Assembly (NCBI GenBank): GCA_937916345.1
Contig: CALFUE010000181.1
Coordinates: forward strand, 1-6,547
From: an uncultured bacterium
Lineage (GTDB): Bacteria; Bacillota; Clostridia; Lachnospirales; Lachnospiraceae
Direction of reading: 5' to 3'
Length of the DNA: 6,547 nt
Part shown: piece after piece, positions 1 through 6,547 of the stretch
Numbering within the stretch: position 1 is the stretch's first letter
Layout of the letters: every line of letters starts with the position of its first letter
Notes under the pieces: model-generated
Database searches by the model: none
What the model was told of the DNA's origin: nothing
Seen by the model: the letters and a program-made list of their open reading frames with translations, nothing else
Translations under genes and position numbers: made by a program

Positions 1-656
1 CTTCAGGTGCAGCACCAAGCGCAGCCCTTCCTTGAGCTGGTGGGCGTGGTAGCGTAAAGGTGGGGAGCCTCGCAGTCTTCGATGGAGAGGACAGCAGTTT
101 TACCTTTGACCCCATCGACACGAAGACTACAACTATCAGCGGAAAGGCGGCCGGCTATAATTCCGAGACTCTGACGCTGCTCATCGATTCGACACGGCAT
201 GAGATAAATGTAGACGCAATGGGAGACTTCGAGAAAGAGCTGACTGATCCTCTTTCTGCCGGCACCAGGGTGTCATGCGTCGTCAGGAGCAAGGCGGGCA
301 ACATAAACAGCGTTGGAACCACTGTGGTAAAGAAGGCACTCCCCGGGGTACCGGAGCTGGGCAATAAGGAGGAAATCACTGATCTCACCAAGACCATAAA
401 GATCCTCTCTGACGAGAAGGCGACAGCCTATGTAAAGGTAGGCAACACCTACTACCGCACCTCGAAGTGCGAGTTCAATGAGAAGACCGGCAAATATCTC
501 TACGTCATCAAGATTGAGAGAGTGAAGGCCGGCCGCACTATCGGTATCTATATGGAGAATGAGAGCGGTGTCGGCAAGATGCTCCGTGTAAAGGTTCAGA
601 AGAAGGCCGTCGATGAGACGGATGAGGATGTTGCCGCCACCGGCGCAGGAGAATAG
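1..656 (+). pseudogene. Ig-like repeat surface protein, C-terminal part; 5' end missing and frame apparently interrupted
   Basis: The continuous frame runs from a GTG at 60 to TAG at 654-656 (198 codons). Two beta-sandwich modules are visible. Module 1 spans about residues 15-95 (ISGKAAG near the start, then VDAMGDFEKEL, LSAGTRVSCVV and SKAGNINS), the usual pattern of bacterial Ig-like repeats. Module 2 spans about residues 103-182 (TIKILSDEKATAYVKVG, then VKAGRTIGIYMENESG). The tail is acidic and Ala/Gly-rich, with no membrane anchor or LPXTG motif. No signal peptide is present, and the GTG has no well-placed Shine-Dalgarno site, so I doubt it is the real start. The same frame upstream reads as an Ala/Pro-rich linker (SGAAPSAALP) ended by TGA at 33-35, which fits one longer secreted protein cut by a nonsense change or an indel. 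Frame 1 also stays open from base 1 to TAA at 55-57, so an upstream gene ending there is the alternative. Function beyond a surface binding or structural role is inference. Confidence 0.55.
647..651 (+). promoter_or_regulatory. Ribosome binding site for the pyruvyl-transferase-family gene
   Basis: AGGAG lies 7 nt upstream of the ATG at 659 and inside the last codons of the preceding frame. The upstream stop (654-656) and this start are only 2 nt apart, so the two frames are probably translated from one mRNA with translational coupling. Confidence 0.8.
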
Positions 657-658
657 AT

Positions 659-1864
659 ATGAAATTCGGAGTCCTGTTTAATCAGAACAATCTGAATATA
701 GGAGATGATATACAGGCCTACGCCACCGCCAGATTTCTGCCGAGGATCGACTATTTCGTGGATCGGGAGCACATTGATGAGTTTGTTCCGGACACGGATG
801 AGCCGGTGGCGGTGATCATGAATGCCTGGTATATGTGGAACAAGTGGAACTGGCCACCTTCAAGGCATATCCTGCCTCTGATGATAGGCTTTCATTACGC
901 GGATCACCAGTTGGCAAAGCAGACCGGGACGCCGGTAAAGTATGAGTTTCTCACCGGTCTGGGGGGCGAGTACCTAAAGGCCTATGGTCCCGTGGGCTGC
1001 AGGGATTACTTTACCATGGAGCAGCTGCAGAATATCGGGATTGACGCTTTTTTTACCGGCTGCGTCACCATGACTCTGCCATCCATGCCTGAGAGGCCTG
1101 ACAAGGGCACTTATGTCTGCCTGGTGGATCTCGACCCAAAGGTTGAGAAAAAGATGAAGGAGTTGCTGGCGGATTCGGGGTTGGAGATACGCGTCATGAC
1201 TCACAACCGCGAGAGGGACATAAATATGTCCTGGGAGGAGAGGAAGGCGCTGGTGGAGGATTACCTCACCACCTATCAGAACGCCCGCTGTGTTGTGACA
1301 AAGAGGCTGCACTGCTCGTTGCCCTGTCTGGCTCTAAAGACTCCTGTCTATCTCATAAAGGGCATGGACAATGATATAAGGTTCACTCCTTATTATGATC
1401 TGCTGTATTTTGTGCGGACAAATGATTTTCTGGCGGAGGATTTTGTCTGCGATTACGATTTCAGGAATCCGCCCGCAAACAAGCCTGACTATTTGAAATA
1501 CAGGGAGGATATCATCAGGCGCTGCGAGGAGTTCGTGGACAGTGTGAAGGGTCTGGATGGAGATTACACTTCTTATGTAAAGACAGATTACACGGATACG
1601 GCTATCGCTCTGTGGCGGCATGATCTGATGAAAAAAGCTCTGGATGATATTTTCATTGCCTATAGGGATGAGCAGGTAAAGACTAAGCAGCTTACTGCCC
1701 GCGTCAGGGCTCAGTCCTCAAAGCTGAATAAGCAGGAGAGAGAGCTCGCGGAGCAGGAGGAGAAATATGAGGGTAGGATGCGCGAGCTCGAGGAATTGCG
1801 CGCCTACAAGAAGGAGCAGGAGAAGAAAATTCTTAATCGGCTGAAGAATAAGTTATCTAAATAA
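659..1864 (+). CDS. Polysaccharide pyruvyl transferase family protein with C-terminal coiled coil
   Basis: This 401-residue cytoplasmic protein has no signal peptide or membrane segment. Family hallmarks seen are a GT-B-like N-terminal motif NIGDDIQAYA (residues 13-22), the central GPVGCRD (110-116), GIDAFFTGCVTMTLP (127-141), and the C-terminal VVTKRLHCSLPCLAL (212-226) followed by TPVYLI. Members of the family, such as CsaB-like enzymes, transfer pyruvate from phosphoenolpyruvate to sugars of surface polysaccharides; many relatives sit in exopolysaccharide or cell-wall glycan clusters without a tested substrate. From about residue 335 to the end the chain is highly charged, rich in Glu, Lys, Arg and Gln, and heptad-like, so it is probably a coiled coil for self-association or partner binding; this is an addition to the core fold. 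The gene lies 2 nt after an Ig-like surface protein, which fits a role in cell-surface decoration. The substrate cannot be told from sequence. Confidence 0.82.
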   Translation: MKFGVLFNQNNLNIGDDIQAYATARFLPRIDYFVDREHIDEFVPDTDEPVAVIMNAWYMWNKWNWPPSRHILPLMIGFHYADHQLAKQTGTPVKYEFLTGLGGEYLKAYGPVGCRDYFTMEQLQNIGIDAFFTGCVTMTLPSMPERPDKGTYVCLVDLDPKVEKKMKELLADSGLEIRVMTHNRERDINMSWEERKALVEDYLTTYQNARCVVTKRLHCSLPCLALKTPVYLIKGMDNDIRFTPYYDLLYFVRTNDFLAEDFVCDYDFRNPPANKPDYLKYREDIIRRCEEFVDSVKGLDGDYTSYVKTDYTDTAIALWRHDLMKKALDDIFIAYRDEQVKTKQLTARVRAQSSKLNKQERELAEQEEKYEGRMRELEELRAYKKEQEKKILNRLKNKLSK

Positions 1865-1890
1865 ATTCTATGACCCTCTGCTTTCAAAAA

Positions 1891-1952
1891 TTGTTACTAT
1901 TCACAGCCAATACCATTATAACATTTAGCATTCACTGTGTGAATAGTGACAA
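1891..1952 (+). repeat. Long inverted repeat upstream of the rpoB promoter
   Basis: Left arm 1891-1904 (TTGTTACTATTCAC) pairs with right arm 1939-1952 (GTGAATAGTGACAA) over 14 positions with a single G-T wobble, across a 34-nt loop. Inside it, 1930-1944 forms a second perfect palindrome (ATTCAC-TGT-GTGAAT) sharing the right arm, so the two stems are mutually exclusive. ATTCAC occurs at 1899-1904 and 1930-1935. The right arm is followed by A6T4 and not a clean T run, so it would be at best a weak intrinsic terminator for the upstream gene. It could also be a protein-binding operator just upstream of the -35 box, or a dispersed palindromic repeat. The pairing is seen directly; its role is not known. 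Confidence 0.6.
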
Positions 1953-1991
1953 AAAATTTTCTTGACATAAAATATTAATATGTGATATCCT
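1951..1991 (+). promoter_or_regulatory. Strong sigma-A promoter for rpoB with A/T tract and extended -10
   Basis: The -35 box TTGACA (1962-1967) matches consensus exactly. After an 18-nt spacer comes the -10 TATCCT (1986-1991), preceded by TG at 1983-1984, which makes an extended -10 (TGnTATCCT). The A6T4 tract at 1951-1960 abuts the -35 box and resembles an UP element for the alpha-subunit C-terminal domain. The predicted transcription start is near G1999, giving a leader of about 96 nt before the ATG at 2095. A consensus promoter of this kind fits a highly expressed housekeeping gene, and it means rpoB here can be transcribed on its own and not only by read-through from upstream genes. Confidence 0.8.
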
Positions 1992-1998
1992 ATAACCT

Positions 1999-2076
1999 GC
2001 GCTGTTTAGCGTGGGGCGATAGGTATGCCTAAAAACAGCCAATTCCCGCTATTTTCAACTAAATATTCTCATTATT
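1999..2076 (+). promoter_or_regulatory. rpoB 5' leader with alternative hairpins
   Basis: Within the predicted leader, CGCT (2000-2003) can pair with AGCG (2008-2011) over a GTTT loop. Alternatively GCTGTTT (2001-2007) can pair with AAACAGC (2033-2039), enclosing a smaller stem AGG/CCT (2021-2023 with 2028-2030). The first two options exclude each other because they share 2001-2003. No terminator-like U run follows, so classical attenuation is not supported. A structured 5' end that stabilises the mRNA or tunes translation is possible. The pairings are visible; any function is inference. Confidence 0.35.
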
Positions 2077-2086
2077 AGAAGAGGTG
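2077..2086 (+). promoter_or_regulatory. Ribosome binding site that sets the rpoB start
   Basis: AGAAGAGGTG matches the 3' end of 16S rRNA and lies 8 nt before the ATG at 2095. The in-frame GTG at 2086 overlaps this site and would have no spacer, so ATG 2095 (protein beginning MEKNRIRP) is preferred over GTG 2086. Related RpoB proteins also begin a few residues before the [12 protein letters not shown] segment. Confidence 0.85.
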
Positions 2087-2094
2087 TGAATTCC

Positions 2095-5000
2095 ATGGAG
2101 AAAAACAGAATCCGTCCCGTTAAAACCGGGAAAAATCTGCGTATGAGCTACTCCAGGCAAGGGGAGGTGCTCCAGGTACCAAATCTGATCGAAGTCCAGA
2201 AGGATTCCTATCAATGGTTTCTTAATGATGGTCTGAAGGAGGTATTCGCTGACATCTCACCGATTACCGACTATGGTGACAAGTTCAGTCTTGAGTTTTA
2301 TGATTTCACCCTGTGCGAGGACGAGGTAAAGTACTCGATCCCCGAGTGCAAGGAGAGAGATGCCACATACGCAGCTCCATTAAAGGTAAAGGTGCGCCTC
2401 TTTAACAAAGAGACCGAAGAGATCAATGAGCACGAGATCTTTATGGGAGATCTCCCTCTCATGACCGAAAACGGTACTTTCGTGATAAACGGCGCAGAGC
2501 GTGTCATCGTCAGTCAGCTGGTTCGCTCGCCCGGCATCTATTACACAATATCCCGGGACAAAATAGGAAAGACTCTTTATTCCTGTCAGGTCATCCCCAA
2601 TAGAGGAGCATGGCTGGAGTATGAGACCGACTCCGCAGATGTATTCAGTGTCCGCGTGGATCGTACCAGGAAGGTTCCTGTTACGGTGCTTATTCGCGCC
2701 TTAGGCATCGGTACCAATGAGGAGATAGTGGATTACTTCGGCAGCGAGCCGAAGATCATGGCGTCCCTCGCGAAGGATCCCTCTACAGACTACAGCTCCG
2801 GACTCCTGGAGCTCTACAAGAAGATCCGTCCAGGAGAGCCTCTGTCTGTGGACAGCGCCGAGAACCATATCGGAAATATGTTTTTTGATCCGAAGAGATA
2901 CGACCTTGCAAAGGTAGGACGCTACAAATTCAACAAAAAGCTTTCTTTCAGGAACAGACTGAACGGACATACTCTGGCCTCAGATGTTATTGATCCCTCG
3001 ACGGGAGAGGTTCTCTATACTGCAGGTACTGTTCTTGACAGAGAGATGGCAGAAAAGATACAGGACGCTGCGGTTCGCACGGTAGAGATCGCCACTGAGG
3101 AAAGGATCGTAAAGGTTGTTTCTTCTATGATGGTTGATTTTGCTTCATGGTGTCCGCAGATCGACAAAAAGGAAGTGGGCATCACAGAGGCGGTTTACTA
3201 TCCCGTACTGGCAGAGCTCCTGGAGGAGTACTCCGATGTGGAGGATCTGAAGGATGCCATCAGGGCTCACATAGGTGACTTGATCCCGAAGCACATCACA
3301 AAGGATGATATCTTTGCTTCCATAAATTACAATATGCATATAGAGTGGGGTATCGGAAATAATGACGATATCGACCATCTGGGCAATCGTCGTATCCGTG
3401 CCGTGGGCGAGTTGCTGCAGAATCAGTACCGCATCGGTCTCACCCGTATGGAGAGAGTGGTGAGAGAGCGTATGACCACACAGGATCAGGACAGCCTCTC
3501 CCCCCAGAGTCTTGTGAATATTAAGCCTGTCACCGCCGCGGTGAAGGAGTTCTTCGGTTCATCACAGCTGTCACAGTTCATGGATCAGAACAATCCCCTG
3601 GGCGAGCTGACTCACAAGAGGCGTCTCTCAGCCCTTGGACCCGGAGGTCTCTCAAGAGATCGCGCGGGATTTGAGGTCCGCGATGTGCACTATTCACATT
3701 ACGGACGTATGTGCCCCATAGAGACTCCCGAAGGACCGAATATCGGACTGATCAATTCGTTGGCATGCTACGCCCGCATCAATCAGTATGGCTTTGTGGA
3801 GGCTCCCTACAGAAAGATCGACAAATCTGACCCGGCGAACCCTGTGGTTACCAATGAGGTTGTGTATATGACAGCGGACGAGGAGGATAATTACCATGTG
3901 GCGCAGGCTTCCGAAAAGCTTGACGCAGAGGGTCACTTCGTGAGAAATTCTGTTTCCGGGCGTTACCGCGAGGAGACTCAGGAGTACGACAAGAGCATGT
4001 TCGATTTCATGGACGTGTCTCCAAAGATGGTATTCTCAGTCGCTACAGCTTTGATACCCTTTCTCCAGAACGACGATGCGAACCGTGCCCTCATGGGATC
4101 AAACATGCAGCGTCAGGCAGTGCCGCTTCTCTCTACGGAGGCGCCTGTGGTTGGAACCGGTATGGAGCCAAAGGCCGCTGTAGACTCCGGAGTCTGTGTT
4201 ATCGCCAAAAAGAGCGGTATAGTAGCCTCTTCGGTATCAAATGAGATCATAATCAAAAATGATGACGGTACCGAGACGAAATATCCGGTTGCCAAATTTA
4301 CACGCTCAAACCAGTCAAACTGCTACAATCAGCGCCCCATCGTGTTCAAGGGCGACAGGGTGGAGGAAGGCGAGGTCATAGCAGACGGACCTTCCACCTC
4401 AAACGGTGAGCTGGCTTTGGGTAAGAATCCTCTCATAGGCTTTATGACATGGGAGGGCTACAATTACGAGGATGCCGTCCTGCTCTCAGAGAGACTGGTG
4501 CAGGATGATGTATATACTTCCATCCATATCGAGGAATACGAGACGGAGAGCCGTGATACAAAGCTGGGACCCGAGGAGATCACCAGAGAAGTGTCAGGCG
4601 TGGGCGAGGAAGCGCTGAAGGATCTGGACGAGCGCGGTATCATTCGCATCGGAGCAGAGGTTCGCGCCGGAGATATACTGGTGGGAAAGATCACTCCTAA
4701 GGGAGAGACGGAGCTCACTGCCGAGGAGCGTCTGCTGCGCGCTATATTCGGTGAGAAGGCGAGAGAGGTGAGAGACACCTCCTTAAAGGTTCCCCACGGT
4801 GAGTACGGTATCGTCGTCGATGCAAAGGTATTCCGCAGGGATATGGGAGATGAGCTTCCGCCGGGGGTGAATGAGTCAGTACGCATTTACATCGCACAGA
4901 AGAGAAAGATATCTGTCGGTGACAAGATGGCCGGTCGCCACGGAAACAAGGGTGTGGTTTCTCGTGTGCTTCCTGTGGAGGATATGCCTTACCTGCCAAA

Positions 5001-6117
5001 CGGAAGGCCTCTGGACATCGTGCTCAACCCCTTGGGCGTGCCTTCCCGTATGAATATCGGTCAGGTGCTGGAGATCCACCTCTCATTGGCCGCAAAGGCG
5101 CTGGGCTTCGACATCGAGACACCTGTGTTCGACGGCGCCCGTGAGATAGATATTCAGGACACTCTGGAGCTGGCAAACGATTATGTCAACATGCCTTTTG
5201 ACAAGGCAGAGCTTGACAAACCTGAGTGGCAGGAAAAGGAAGAAGACACCTGTTTCTACGACAAATATAAGGACACACTCCTGACGGAGGTCATGGAATA
5301 TCTCTCTGAGAACAGAGATCACAGAGAGTTCTGGAAAGGAGTAAAGATATCAAGAGACGGAAAGGTGCAGCTGAGAGACGGCCGTACGGGCGAGCCCTTT
5401 GATTCACCCGTTACCATTGGTCACATGCATTATCTTAAGCTTCACCATCTGGTAGACGACAAGATCCATGCCCGTTCTACAGGTCCGTACTCACTGGTTA
5501 CACAGCAGCCGCTGGGTGGTAAAGCACAGTTTGGCGGACAGCGTTTCGGTGAGATGGAGGTTTGGGCTCTGGAGGCCTACGGAGCGGCTTATACGCTTCA
5601 GGAGATCCTGACCGTGAAGTCAGATGATGTGGTAGGCCGTGTGAAGACCTACGAGGCTATCATCAAGGGCACTAATATACCTGAGCCCGGTATTCCTGAG
5701 TCATTCAAGGTCATGCTCAAGGAACTACAGTCACTTGGCCTGGATGTGAGGGTACTCGGCGAGAACGGCAAGGAAGTCAAGCTCATTGAGTCGTCAGAGT
5801 ACGGAAATACCAACATCGAGTCTATCATCGGTCGTGACAGGGACAATTCCTACGAGGATTCCGACGCCGTGTTCGGAAAGGGCGGCTTCTCGGTAGGAGA
5901 GTTCGGTGAGGACGGAGAGCTCATAGCGGAGGACACTGTTTCTTCCGAGGATGATGACGACTTCGAGGATGATTATACAGATGATTATGTCGACGAGATG
6001 GCGAATATCGCAGAACTGTTGCTGAGCGATGCGGGTGCCTTCATTACCGGCTCTACTTTTTTGGCAGACGGCGGGGCAACGGCAAGCTATTATTACGGTC
6101 CCTTGCAGCCGCAATAA
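2095..6117 (+). CDS. rpoB: DNA-directed RNA polymerase subunit beta, with a foreign C-terminal tail
   Basis: RpoB forms the core RNA polymerase with alpha2, beta' and omega and shapes the active-site cleft. From ATG 2095 the frame is 1340 codons. Landmarks in order: N-terminal [34 protein letters not shown]; rifampicin pocket [17 protein letters not shown] followed by [19 protein letters not shown], with Q494, D497, H507 and S512 equivalent to E. coli Q513, D516, H526 and S531; [25 protein letters not shown] with E792-D793 (E. coli E813-D814); [13 protein letters not shown] with K944 and K952 (E. coli K1065 and K1073); and [27 protein letters not shown] near the C-terminus. All rifampicin-contact residues checked are wild type, so sensitivity is predicted. 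An Asp/Glu-rich tail runs to about residue 1301. Residues 1302-1340 do not look like RpoB but like an SDR C-terminus. rpoC, the near-universal next gene, is absent. Identity is certain; the true 3' end is not. Confidence 0.97.
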   Translation: MEKNRIRPVKTGKNLRMSYSRQGEVLQVPNLIEVQKDSYQWFLNDGLKEVFADISPITDYGDKFSLEFYDFTLCEDEVKYSIPECKERDATYAAPLKVKVRLFNKETEEINEHEIFMGDLPLMTENGTFVINGAERVIVSQLVRSPGIYYTISRDKIGKTLYSCQVIPNRGAWLEYETDSADVFSVRVDRTRKVPVTVLIRALGIGTNEEIVDYFGSEPKIMASLAKDPSTDYSSGLLELYKKIRPGEPLSVDSAENHIGNMFFDPKRYDLAKVGRYKFNKKLSFRNRLNGHTLASDVIDPSTGEVLYTAGTVLDREMAEKIQDAAVRTVEIATEERIVKVVSSMMVDFASWCPQIDKKEVGITEAVYYPVLAELLEEYSDVEDLKDAIRAHIGDLIPKHITKDDIFASINYNMHIEWGIGNNDDIDHLGNRRIRAVGELLQNQYRIGLTRMERVVRERMTTQDQDSLSPQSLVNIKPVTAAVKEFFGSSQLSQFMDQNNPLGELTHKRRLSALGPGGLSRDRAGFEVRDVHYSHYGRMCPIETPEGPNIGLINSLACYARINQYGFVEAPYRKIDKSDPANPVVTNEVVYMTADEEDNYHVAQASEKLDAEGHFVRNSVSGRYREETQEYDKSMFDFMDVSPKMVFSVATALIPFLQNDDANRALMGSNMQRQAVPLLSTEAPVVGTGMEPKAAVDSGVCVIAKKSGIVASSVSNEIIIKNDDGTETKYPVAKFTRSNQSNCYNQRPIVFKGDRVEEGEVIADGPSTSNGELALGKNPLIGFMTWEGYNYEDAVLLSERLVQDDVYTSIHIEEYETESRDTKLGPEEITREVSGVGEEALKDLDERGIIRIGAEVRAGDILVGKITPKGETELTAEERLLRAIFGEKAREVRDTSLKVPHGEYGIVVDAKVFRRDMGDELPPGVNESVRIYIAQKRKISVGDKMAGRHGNKGVVSRVLPVEDMPYLPNGRPLDIVLNPLGVPSRMNIGQVLEIHLSLAAKALGFDIETPVFDGAREIDIQDTLELANDYVNMPFDKAELDKPEWQEKEEDTCFYDKYKDTLLTEVMEYLSENRDHREFWKGVKISRDGKVQLRDGRTGEPFDSPVTIGHMHYLKLHHLVDDKIHARSTGPYSLVTQQPLGGKAQFGGQRFGEMEVWALEAYGAAYTLQEILTVKSDDVVGRVKTYEAIIKGTNIPEPGIPESFKVMLKELQSLGLDVRVLGENGKEVKLIESSEYGNTNIESIIGRDRDNSYEDSDAVFGKGGFSVGEFGEDGELIAEDTVSSEDDDDFEDDYTDDYVDEMANIAELLLSDAGAFITGSTFLADGGATASYYYGPLQPQ
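5998..6117 (+). pseudogene. C-terminal fragment of a short-chain dehydrogenase/reductase, fused in frame to rpoB
   Basis: Codons 5998-6114 read [11 protein letters not shown], then [19 protein letters not shown], then a YYYGPLQPQ end, and stop at TAA 6115-6117. The pattern of a helix ending in LLSD, then FITGxxxxxDGGxxAS, is the classic C-terminal segment of classical SDR enzymes (NAD(P)-dependent oxidoreductases), where FITG and DGG lie after the substrate-binding loop. The Rossmann glycine motif and the catalytic Ser-Tyr-Lys residues are all missing, so it cannot be an enzyme. Codon choice differs from the adjoining rpoB tail, where Glu is always GAG and Asp mostly GAT. An SDR next to a flavodoxin-like gene 36 nt downstream fits a redox operon. 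I infer that the junction with rpoB lies near 5985-6000. Confidence 0.8.
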
Positions 6118-6137
6118 GCCATAGAAGGAGTTGAGAC

Positions 6138-6146
6138 AAAGGAAGG
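6138..6146 (+). promoter_or_regulatory. Ribosome binding site of the flavodoxin lipoprotein gene
   Basis: AAAGGAAGG lies 7 nt upstream of the ATG at 6154. It supports that ATG as the original start, even though the frame opened there closes after 13 codons. A second purine-rich site (AAGGAG, 6125-6130) lies just upstream and has no useful start codon after it. Confidence 0.6.
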
Positions 6147-6153
6147 AATCTGT

Positions 6154-6547
6154 ATGAACCAAAAATATTCGCGTTTGTCTTGTCCCTTTCCATAATGTTC
6201 CTGATTACTGCTTGTGGCAGTACGGAGACATCTTCTGCCGAGCAGAAAGCGGCAGCGACCACGAAAAAAAACGCTTCGAGGGAGACAAATCAGGATGCAA
6301 AAAAATTCCAAAAGATTCTGGTGGCTTATTTCTCCCGTGCGGGTGAAAATTACAAGGTGGGCTACATCGAAAAAGGCAATACCTCCATCATGGCCGACAT
6401 GATAGCGGAGGCTGTGAGTGCGGACACCTTCGAGATAAAAACAGTATATCCCTATCCGGAAAGCTATGAAGAATGCACGAAAGTGGCGAAGCAGGAGCTT
6501 GCCGAAAGCGCCCGTCCGGCACTTACGGGCAAAGTGGAAAACTGGCA
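6154..6547 (+). CDS. Flavodoxin family lipoprotein, 3' partial, with apparent frameshift just after the start codon
   Basis: The frame open from 6135 to the window end encodes a lipoprotein signal (KIFAFVLSLSIMFLITAC, lipobox ITA-C at Cys 6213-6215). A Ser/Thr/Lys-rich linker follows, and then a flavodoxin-like start: KILVAYFSRAGENY, EKGNTSIMADMIAEAV and FEIKTVYPYPESYEE. Such proteins bind FMN; here the domain would be anchored to the outer face of the membrane. No ATG lies in this frame ahead of the signal. The ATG at 6154, which has a good ribosome binding site, reads MNQKYSRLSCPFP and stops. One extra A in the A5 run at 6161-6165 would restore MNQKIFAFVLSLS, so a 1-nt loss there (real or sequencing error) is likely. 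Weak in-frame alternatives are TTG 6180 and ATG 6195, which leaves a very short signal. The gene lies 36 nt after the SDR stop, probably in one operon. GAA and GAG are mixed, unlike rpoB. Confidence 0.75.

Noticed and set aside
33..35. TGA read as selenocysteine or as a recoded stop
   Set aside because: The following bases show no evident SECIS-like hairpin, the context is a linker and not a redox motif, and other frames in the window end normally. A mutation or an upstream gene boundary is simpler.
1891..1922. A second promoter (TATAAC at 1917-1922)
   Set aside because: At a 17-nt spacing the -35 position holds only TTACTA, a 3/6 match, and the site lies inside the inverted repeat. The 1962-1991 promoter is far better.
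1891..1960. Intrinsic terminator of the upstream gene
   Set aside because: The stem is GC-poor with a 34-nt loop and is followed by A6T4 and not a T run, so I list it as an inverted repeat and do not call a terminator.
2086..2094. GTG at 2086 as the rpoB start (three extra residues)
   Set aside because: The GTG overlaps the Shine-Dalgarno sequence with no spacer, while ATG 2095 is 8 nt from it and gives the expected N-terminus.
3550..3640. Rifampicin-resistance substitutions
   Set aside because: The residues equivalent to E. coli Q513, D516, H526, R529 and S531 are all wild type. The Leu in place of Ile in HKRRLSALG is an ordinary clostridial variant.
4464..4886. 140-codon minus-strand frame inside rpoB, and similar antisense frames
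   Set aside because: The product is Ser/Arg/Pro-rich low-complexity sequence typical of the antisense of GAG/GAT-rich coding DNA, and rpoB is fully conserved over this stretch.
6214..6402. 62-codon + strand frame starting at GTG 6214
   Set aside because: Its product is an Arg/Lys-rich sequence out of frame with the clear lipoprotein and flavodoxin coding signal over the same bases, so it is a shadow.

Overview
The window looks like a gut- or rumen-type Clostridia chromosome, most likely Lachnospiraceae. The RpoB sequence is of the long clostridial form with an Asp/Glu-rich tail, genes favour GAG and AAG codons, Shine-Dalgarno sites are strong, and the intergenic region is AT-rich. The family-level assignment is inference from the RpoB sequence; genus cannot be read from it.

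Layout, all on the + strand. (1) Bases 1-656: the C-terminal part of a surface-type protein with two Ig-like beta-sandwich repeats. Its open frame starts at a GTG (60) with no convincing ribosome binding site, and an in-frame TGA lies at 33-35, so it is probably the 3' part of a longer gene that is broken or mis-sequenced. (2) Bases 659-1864: a polysaccharide pyruvyl-transferase-family protein with a C-terminal coiled coil, translationally linked to gene 1 (2-nt gap). Together they suggest a cell-surface glycan/adhesin locus. (3) Bases 1865-2094: an AT-rich intergenic region holding a long inverted repeat, an A/T tract, a strong sigma-A promoter with an extended -10, and a roughly 96-nt leader with alternative hairpins. 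(4) Bases 2095-6117: rpoB, the RNA polymerase beta subunit, complete through all catalytic regions and the acidic tail. (5) Bases 6154-6547: the start of a flavodoxin-fold lipoprotein, cut by the window end and apparently frameshifted near its start codon.

The main surprise is the end of rpoB. After the acidic tail the frame runs directly into 39 residues that read as the C-terminus of a short-chain dehydrogenase/reductase (SDR), not as RpoB. rpoC is absent, and the next gene is a flavodoxin, a plausible operon partner for an SDR but not for rpoB. Codon choice also changes near the same point. The simplest reading is a chimeric junction near 5985-6000 (assembly mis-join or real rearrangement) joining an rpoB contig to an SDR-flavodoxin operon. 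A natural RpoB-SDR tail fusion is possible but less likely.

I found no CRISPR array, tRNA, rRNA, transposase or defence system. I do not see a convincing new biological system. The points worth a second look are the rpoB-SDR junction, the unusual genomic setting of rpoB, the promoter/leader architecture, and two apparently broken reading frames.
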